Source: Myceligenerans pegani (GTDB lineage: Bacteria > Actinomycetota > Actinomycetes > Actinomycetales > Cellulomonadaceae). Taken from it: a stretch of 64,000 bases of DNA. A program made the translations under genes and the position numbers. How positions within the stretch are numbered: position 1 is the stretch's first letter; each line of letters starts with the position of its first letter. A model generated the notes under the pieces. That model was not told where the DNA came from and searched no databases. It saw only the letters and a list, made by a program, of their open reading frames with translations. The stretch is taken from the NCBI RefSeq assembly GCF_014892515.1, contig NZ_JADBGR010000107.1, positions 62,001 to 126,000 on the forward strand. The letters are read 5' to 3'. Shown in pieces: positions 58,445 to 64,000 of the stretch.

Positions 58445-59283
58445 GCGACGCCGCCATTTTCCGCAACAGGGACGAATCGCAGGGCAGAATGACGCCATGG
58501 TCACCATTGACGCCACGAGCAGGCCCCTCGGCCGGCATCTGCTCACCGCGTATCGCGCGTTCGGGATTGCCGTCGCCGTCCCCGCGCTCGCCTACGCCGC
58601 CCTCTACGGGGCGCTCCTCGTCGCGGACGAGTTCGAGAGCGGTGAGGGGTGGGGGCTCCTGATCGCCCAGGTGATCGGAGCCTTCGTCGCACTGGTCGCG
58701 GCGTTCGTGCTCCACGTCGTCGTGGCCCGCCGACTGCGCCTCGGGTGGGTCCACGCCCTCGCCGTGGTCCCGCTGGCGCTCGCCGGCGTCCTGTTCGCCG
58801 GGACCGAGTGGTGGCCCGGGACGGATCTGCCCGTCTGGACGGTCGTCACCGCGCTGGCGGCGCCCGCCGTCGTCGGACTCCTCACCGCTCCGGGCCTGGT
58901 CCGCCGCGCACGGTGGCTCGCCGCCGGCGCGGCGGTCCTGCTCCTGGGCCTGACCACGGTGGCCGACCAGGCGGTCATGGACCTCCTGCAGCGCGCCGAC
59001 GTCCGGGCCGCCGAATGCCCGGAGACACTCCTCGTTCCCCCGCCGGACTCACCGTGGGTGCCGCACGACCTCGACTGCGCGGGAGGCGGGGCCGAGATCT
59101 CGCTCCTCCGGGGCAACGACCTCGACGACGAGCAGATTCTCTACCTGACCCCGCTCGGCACCCCCTTCTACGACGGCGCCCCCGAGGTGCACGGCTCCTA
59201 CGTGACGTTCGAGTACCCCGAGCTGCTGGGAATGCCGGAGGGCGAGTTCGTCGCGACGCTGGAGCCGGTCACCGTCGCCGAGC

Positions 59284-60071
<788 letters not shown>

Positions 60072-60075
<4 letters not shown>

Positions 60076-61115
60076 GGCGCCTGCCTCCGGCGGAACATGA
60101 TGGCGATGAACACCGGCACGCCGATCAGGGCGGTGCCGACGCCGATGGGCAGCGGCGAGGGAGCGAACGCGACGCGCGAGATCGCGTCGACCCACACCAT
60201 GAACGCGGCCCCCAGGAGCGCGGTCAGGGGTATGAGGCGCACGTGCAGCGGCCCGGTGAGGTACCGGGCCGCGTGCGGGAGCACGAGGCCGACGAAACCG
60301 ATGGCCCCGGCGACGCTCACCATCACGGCGGTCAGCAGGGCGGTGACGACCAGGAAGGTCAGGCGCGCGCGCCGCACGTCGACGCCGAGCGACGACGCGA
60401 CGCCGTCGCCGAACGCGAAGGCGTCCAGGACGTGGGCGCGGAAGACGCAGAACGCGACCCCGGCGAGCACGACGACCCCGCACAGCGCGGCGTCGTGCCA
60501 GCGCACCCCTTCGAGCGAGCCGAGCAGCCAGAACAGCACGCCGCGGGCGGCGTCGGAGTCGGCGAAGGCGAAGACCACGAACGACGTGAGCGCGGAGAAG
60601 AGCTGGGTCACCGCGATCCCGGCCAGGATCACCTTGTCGTCGCTGCCCCCGGCCAGCCGCGAGATCAGCATGACGACGGCGAAGGAGACGATCGCGCCGG
60701 CGAACGCACCGGCGGACAGGCCGACCGCCGTGCCTCCGACCCCGAGGATCGCCACGACGACGGCGCCGGTCGAGGCGCCCGAGGAGATGCCGAGCACGTA
60801 CGGGTCGGCGAGGGGGTTGCGCAGGAGCGACTGCAGGATGACGCCGCACAGCCCGAGCCCCGCACCGCAGGCCGCGGCGACCAGCGCGCGCGGCAGCCGG
60901 TCGTGCCACACGATCGCCTCCTTCGAGACCCGGACGGGGATGTCCGCCCCCGCGACGTGGTTGAGCAGGATGTCACGCACGTTGACCAGCGAGACGTCCG
61001 CGGGGCCCAGGGTGATGGCCGCGCCGATCGACACGAGGAGGAGGGCGGTCACGCCCACGGCGGTACCGAGGAAACGCAGGCCTGGCGCCTCCGTGCCGAG
61101 CGTCGCCGTGCTCAC
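60072..61115 (-). CDS. FecCD-family ABC permease
   Basis: 347 residues with about ten membrane helices. Conserved RLPRALVAAACGAGLGLCGVILQSLLRNPLADPYVLGISSGAS and GFVGLVLPHAAR are hallmarks of FecCD/BtuC permeases. One permease gene suggests a homodimer. GTG 61115 overlaps the binding-protein stop. Confidence 0.93.
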
Positions 61116-62170
61116 TGCGCCGACTCGAAGGAGCGCAGCCCCTCCGTGAGTTCCTCGAGGCCGTCGATCATGCGGATCGACGGGTTCAGCTCGGCCCCGT
61201 GCAGCAGGATGTACCTGTCCTCGGCGACGGCCGAGAGGTTCCGGGTGAGCGGGTCGCTCTCCAGGAAGTCGATCTTCTCGGAGGCCTGGTCGCCGGGCCA
61301 GCGCCGGCGGCTGAGGTCGCCCATGACGAGGACATCCGGGTCGCGCTCGACGACCGTCTCCCAGGTGGTGGCGACCCAGTCGTCGTCGAGGTCGGCGAAG
61401 ACGTTCTCCGCACCCGCGTCGGTGGCCAGCAGGTTCGGGGAGCCGCCTCCGCCCGCGAAGTAGGGCGTCTTGAGGTCCGCGAACCAGAACGCGACCGTGA
61501 GCCCCGAGGCGTCGATGGCCTTCAGTGCCGCCTCGCGGCGCCGCTCCAGCTGCTCGATCAGCGCTTCGCCGCGGCCCGGCACGTCGAAGATCTGGGCGAG
61601 CTCGCGGATCTCCTGGTAGAGCGCGTCGATCGTGAGCGGGCTCGTGCGAGCCGTCCAGGCGCCGTTGATGCTGGTGTCGCCGTCGCAGTCGGTCGGCGAG
61701 AGGTACGACTCGATCCCGGTCCCGGTGAACCGGCTGCGCTCGGCCACGCCGCCCTCGACGAAGTGGCGCCCGAAGGAGGCGGTCACGAGGTCCGGCTCGG
61801 TGTCGAGGACGACCTCGTAGGTCGGCGCCTCGTCGGCCAGGCGCGGCACGCCCGCGTTGGCCTCGGCCAGGTCCTCCCGGACCGGGTCGGTCCACGAGGC
61901 CGTACCGACCATGCGATCCTCCAGGCCGAGGGACAGCAGGATCTCCGTGGAGCCCTGGTCCAGCGAGACGACCCGCTGCGGCGGTGCCTCGAACGTCACC
62001 TCCTGGCCGCAGTTCGCGAGGGTCAGCGGATAGGTCGTTCCGCCCTCGCCGACCGCGGCGGCGGCCGCCGCCTGCTCCGGGACGGGCTCGGAGGCACCGC
62101 AGCCGACCAGTGTCGCGGCCAGGAGGGCCGCGCCCACGGCGGTGAGGCCCGCGCGCCTGCCTGCACTCAT
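61112..62170 (-). CDS. Siderophore-binding ABC lipoprotein
   Basis: 352 residues. Signal peptide with lipobox LVGC (Cys about 24), then a two-lobed FepB/FhuD-type periplasmic-binding fold (PPQRVVSLDQGSTEILLSLGLEDRMVGTASW; ETVVERDPDVLVMGDLS). A Cys-containing loop (YLSPTDCDGDTSINGAWTARTSPL) is unusual and may shape the ligand site. The DtxR box at 62227 implies expression under low iron, so the ligand is probably a ferric siderophore or heme. Confidence 0.92.
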   Translation of the reverse strand: MSAGRRAGLTAVGAALLAATLVGCGASEPVPEQAAAAAAVGEGGTTYPLTLANCGQEVTFEAPPQRVVSLDQGSTEILLSLGLEDRMVGTASWTDPVREDLAEANAGVPRLADEAPTYEVVLDTEPDLVTASFGRHFVEGGVAERSRFTGTGIESYLSPTDCDGDTSINGAWTARTSPLTIDALYQEIRELAQIFDVPGRGEALIEQLERRREAALKAIDASGLTVAFWFADLKTPYFAGGGGSPNLLATDAGAENVFADLDDDWVATTWETVVERDPDVLVMGDLSRRRWPGDQASEKIDFLESDPLTRNLSAVAEDRYILLHGAELNPSIRMIDGLEELTEGLRSFESAQ

Positions 62171-62226
62171 GGATCGTTTCCTCTCGACGGTTCGCGCGGT
62201 CCGGTGACCGCGTGCCGCCGAGAACC

Positions 62227-62245
62227 TTAGGTTAGCCTCGCCTCA
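62227..62245 (-). promoter_or_regulatory. DtxR/IdeR iron box
   Basis: TTAGGTTAGCCTCGCCTCA matches 15-16 of 19 positions of the DtxR/IdeR consensus TTAGGTTAGCCTAACCTAA (left half perfect). It lies 57 bases upstream of the binding-lipoprotein gene, so the siderophore operon is iron-repressed. Confidence 0.88.
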
Positions 62246-62290
62246 GTTGCCAACGTCCGCCCAGGCTCTGAGGCGAGGCTCACAATTCAC

Positions 62291-63676
62291 TCAGACCGCC
62301 GTCGGCTCCGGCGTCCTCGTGCGAACGGGGCCTGCGGGCTCCGCGCTGCCGGCGTTCTCCGGTTCGCCGTGTCCGTCCCCGGCCGCCGTCTCGTCGAACG
62401 GGAGCTCACCGCGCAGCACGGCCCGCACCCGCTCCCGGTCCACCTCGCGCGTCCACGTCCCGATGACGACCGTCGCCACCGCGTTGCCCGTGAAGTTCGT
62501 CAGGGCGCGCGCCTCGGACATGAAGCGGTCGATGCCGACGATGATCCCCACGCCGTCGACCAGGTCGGGGCGGTAGGTCTGCAAGCCGGCCGCGAGGGTC
62601 GCCAGGCCCGCGCCGGTGACGCCGGCGGCACCCTTGGACGCGATGATCATGAAGACGAGCATGCCGATCTGCTCGGGCACGGACAGCGGGGTACCCAGGG
62701 CGGACGCGACGAACAGCGACGCCATGGTCAGGTAGATCGCCGTGCCGTCGAGGTTGAACGAGTACCCGGTCGGCACGGTGATGCCCACAACGGGACGGGA
62801 CACGCCCAGGTGCTCCATCTTGGCGATCAGGCGCGGCAGCGCCGCCTCGGAGGACGACGTCGAGACGATGAGCAGGTATTCGCGCCCGAGATACCTCATG
62901 AGCGAGAAGAGGTTCACCCGCGCCGAGAACCACAGCACCGACCCCAGAACGCCCACGATGAACACGATGCACGTCAGGTAGAACCCGACCATCAGCACGG
63001 CCAGCGCGCTGACGGCACCCCAGCCGGTCTCGCCGACGACGCCGGCGATCGCCCCGAACGCACCGATCGGCGCGACCCACAGGATCATCGTCAGTACCCG
63101 GAACACGATGGTCTGGAACACGCGGATCGCGTCGAGCGCGGGCCGCCCGCGCTCGCCGAGCCCCTGCAGCGCGAAGCCGACCAGCAGGGCCACGAACAGG
63201 GTCTGCAGCACCGACTCGCCGCTGAGGGGCGAGACCAGGGTGGTGGGGATGATGCCGAGCAGGAAGTCGACCGTCGAGGACGCCTCGCCCTCGGCCTGGT
63301 AGCTCGCGTTCGCGACGGACAGTCCCTCCCCCGGGTGCAGCACGTTCCCCACGACCAGGCCGATGAACAGCGCGAACGTCGACATCACCAGGAAGTAGAG
63401 CAGCGCGAGCCCGCCGACGCGCCCCACGGTCGCCGCCTTGGCGACCGACCCGATCCCCAGCACGATGGTGCAGAAGATGACGGGCGAGATCATCATCTTG
63501 ATCAGCGCCACGAACCCGGTGCCGAGCGGCTTGAGCGCAGCGCCGGCCTCGGGCGACACCAGGCCGACGATCACGCCGGCCACCACCGCGACGATCACCG
63601 CGATGTACAGGTAGTGGTTCTTGTCGAGCTTGCGGCGCCCGGTGGTCCCCGAGCCGTCGGACAGCGTCGTCGCCAT
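62291..63676 (-). CDS. dctA: C4-dicarboxylate/glutamate:cation symporter (DctA-like)
   Basis: 461 residues of the DAACS family. N-terminal helices (YLYIAVIVAVVAGVIVGLV), the Ser-rich re-entrant loop STSSSEAALP (about 280), the second loop SKGAAGVTGAG (about 360), VPTGYSFNLDGTAIY and NFTGNAVAT. It imports succinate, fumarate or malate (or glutamate) with protons or sodium. ATG 63676 follows GAGAGGAGAACGTG; a GTG lies just one codon before. It is divergent from a probable DcuS/CitA-type sensor kinase, the usual regulator of dctA. Confidence 0.92.
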   Translation of the reverse strand: MATTLSDGSGTTGRRKLDKNHYLYIAVIVAVVAGVIVGLVSPEAGAALKPLGTGFVALIKMMISPVIFCTIVLGIGSVAKAATVGRVGGLALLYFLVMSTFALFIGLVVGNVLHPGEGLSVANASYQAEGEASSTVDFLLGIIPTTLVSPLSGESVLQTLFVALLVGFALQGLGERGRPALDAIRVFQTIVFRVLTMILWVAPIGAFGAIAGVVGETGWGAVSALAVLMVGFYLTCIVFIVGVLGSVLWFSARVNLFSLMRYLGREYLLIVSTSSSEAALPRLIAKMEHLGVSRPVVGITVPTGYSFNLDGTAIYLTMASLFVASALGTPLSVPEQIGMLVFMIIASKGAAGVTGAGLATLAAGLQTYRPDLVDGVGIIVGIDRFMSEARALTNFTGNAVATVVIGTWTREVDRERVRAVLRGELPFDETAAGDGHGEPENAGSAEPAGPVRTRTPEPTAV

Positions 63677-63689
63677 CACGTTCTCCTCT

Positions 63690-63701
63690 CACAGCACTGT
63701 G
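63690..63701. promoter_or_regulatory. CACAG-CA-CTGTG dyad upstream of dctA
   Basis: A perfect 5-2-5 palindrome (63690-63701) 14 bases before the dctA start, in the 5' untranslated region. Could be an operator for the response regulator of the adjoining sensor kinase, or an mRNA hairpin before the ribosome site. Weak evidence. Confidence 0.35.
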
Positions 63702-63807
63702 TGGTCGGCGACAAGCGTGCGGCGCGGAGCGGGCGGACGACCCATTGCGTACATAGTGTTCTCGGCCGCGGCACGGTTCCCGCCGGGCCCGAGCCACAAT
63801 GGATCCC

Positions 63808-64000
63808 GTGACGCGACGCAGAGGAGCGAGCATCGCGAGGTGGTTCCTCGCGGTGCACACCGCGCTGCTCTTCGCCGGCGCCGTCGTCGTCTTCGCGCTC
63901 CTGGCCCTGGACGCCCGGTCCTCCGCCGAGGCGCACGCCGCGCAGGAGAGCACCGACCTCGCGGCCACCGTCGCGTCGGAGGCCCTGGTGATCGATACGG
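63808..64000 (+). CDS. DcuS/CitA-like sensor histidine kinase (5' end only)
   Basis: 64 residues visible; continues past the window. A membrane helix (RWFLAVHTALLFAGAVVVFALLAL) is followed by an extracytoplasmic helix with the pattern of CitA/DcuS PAS sensors (STDLAATVASEALVIDT, near the ATVA...P start). GTG at 63808 is preferred over ATG 63799 because CACAAT lies seven bases before it. Divergent from dctA, so probably senses C4-dicarboxylates. The catalytic domain is not seen. Confidence 0.65.
   Translation, partial: MTRRRGASIARWFLAVHTALLFAGAVVVFALLALDARSSAEAHAAQESTDLAATVASEALVIDT

Overview
This window is very GC-rich, gene-dense chromosomal DNA from a mycothiol-producing actinomycete. The combination of secreted arabinan/xylan-active enzymes (RICIN plus SGNH esterase, two GH43 enzymes with AbfB domains) and mycothiol-linked enzymes suggests a soil or plant-litter member of the Promicromonosporaceae (Cellulosimicrobium, Isoptericola or Xylanimonas type). 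The taxon is inferred from gene content only. I see about 75 protein genes, one decayed pseudogene, and no rRNA, tRNA, CRISPR array, insertion sequence or prophage.

Layout. 1-2.5 kb: truncated carbohydrate esterase and two small proteins. 2.6-7.4 kb: MFS exporter, FAD monooxygenase, histidine kinase and response regulator, all linked by ATGA/GTGA overlaps. 7.5-11.2 kb: two SDR enzymes beside AraC and XRE/MmyB regulators. 11.1-14.8 kb: ABC-2 transporter plus LuxR-type two-component operon. 14.9-18.4 kb: GAPDH, GlxA-like AraC, mycothiol enzyme, DUF1684. 18.4-28.7 kb: mixed accessory genes (ABC exporter, AlkZ-like protein, LysR/EamA pair, methyltransferase, DUF664, quinone oxidoreductase, FMO). 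28.8-32.1 kb: ECF41-type sigma factor, short Erm methyltransferase with a WhiB7-like promoter, TrkA/RyR membrane protein. 32.1-37.3 kb: second copy of the kinase/regulator pair, DUF4097, GPP34, TetR pair. 37.4-44.8 kb: DUF1992, pterin dehydratase-like, OmpR-type two-component operon with two predicted targets, GntR/gluconokinase. 44.8-50.1 kb: RHH regulator, DUF4097, DrrAB-like ABC operon, TetR/MFS pair. 50.2-55.4 kb: ECF sigma/DoxX module, VOC protein, epimerase/MarR pair, kinase-like protein. 55.5-58.4 kb: two GH43 enzymes. 58.5-64 kb: membrane protein, DtxR-controlled siderophore-type ABC operon, DctA carrier and the start of its probable sensor kinase.

The striking feature is regulation readable from sequence. 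At about twenty genes a TANNNT -10 box lies 6-8 nt before the start codon, so leaderless transcription looks common. Many regulator/target pairs have clear operators: TetR, RHH, LacI-type, LysR, GntR, MarR, DtxR, ECF41-type promoters, a MerR-spaced promoter, and two sets of probable response-regulator boxes. Most of the window is modular regulator-plus-effector cassettes for envelope stress, drug resistance, iron and plant polysaccharide use.

There is no unannotated stretch over 300 bases except 52058-52405, which holds the pseudogene.
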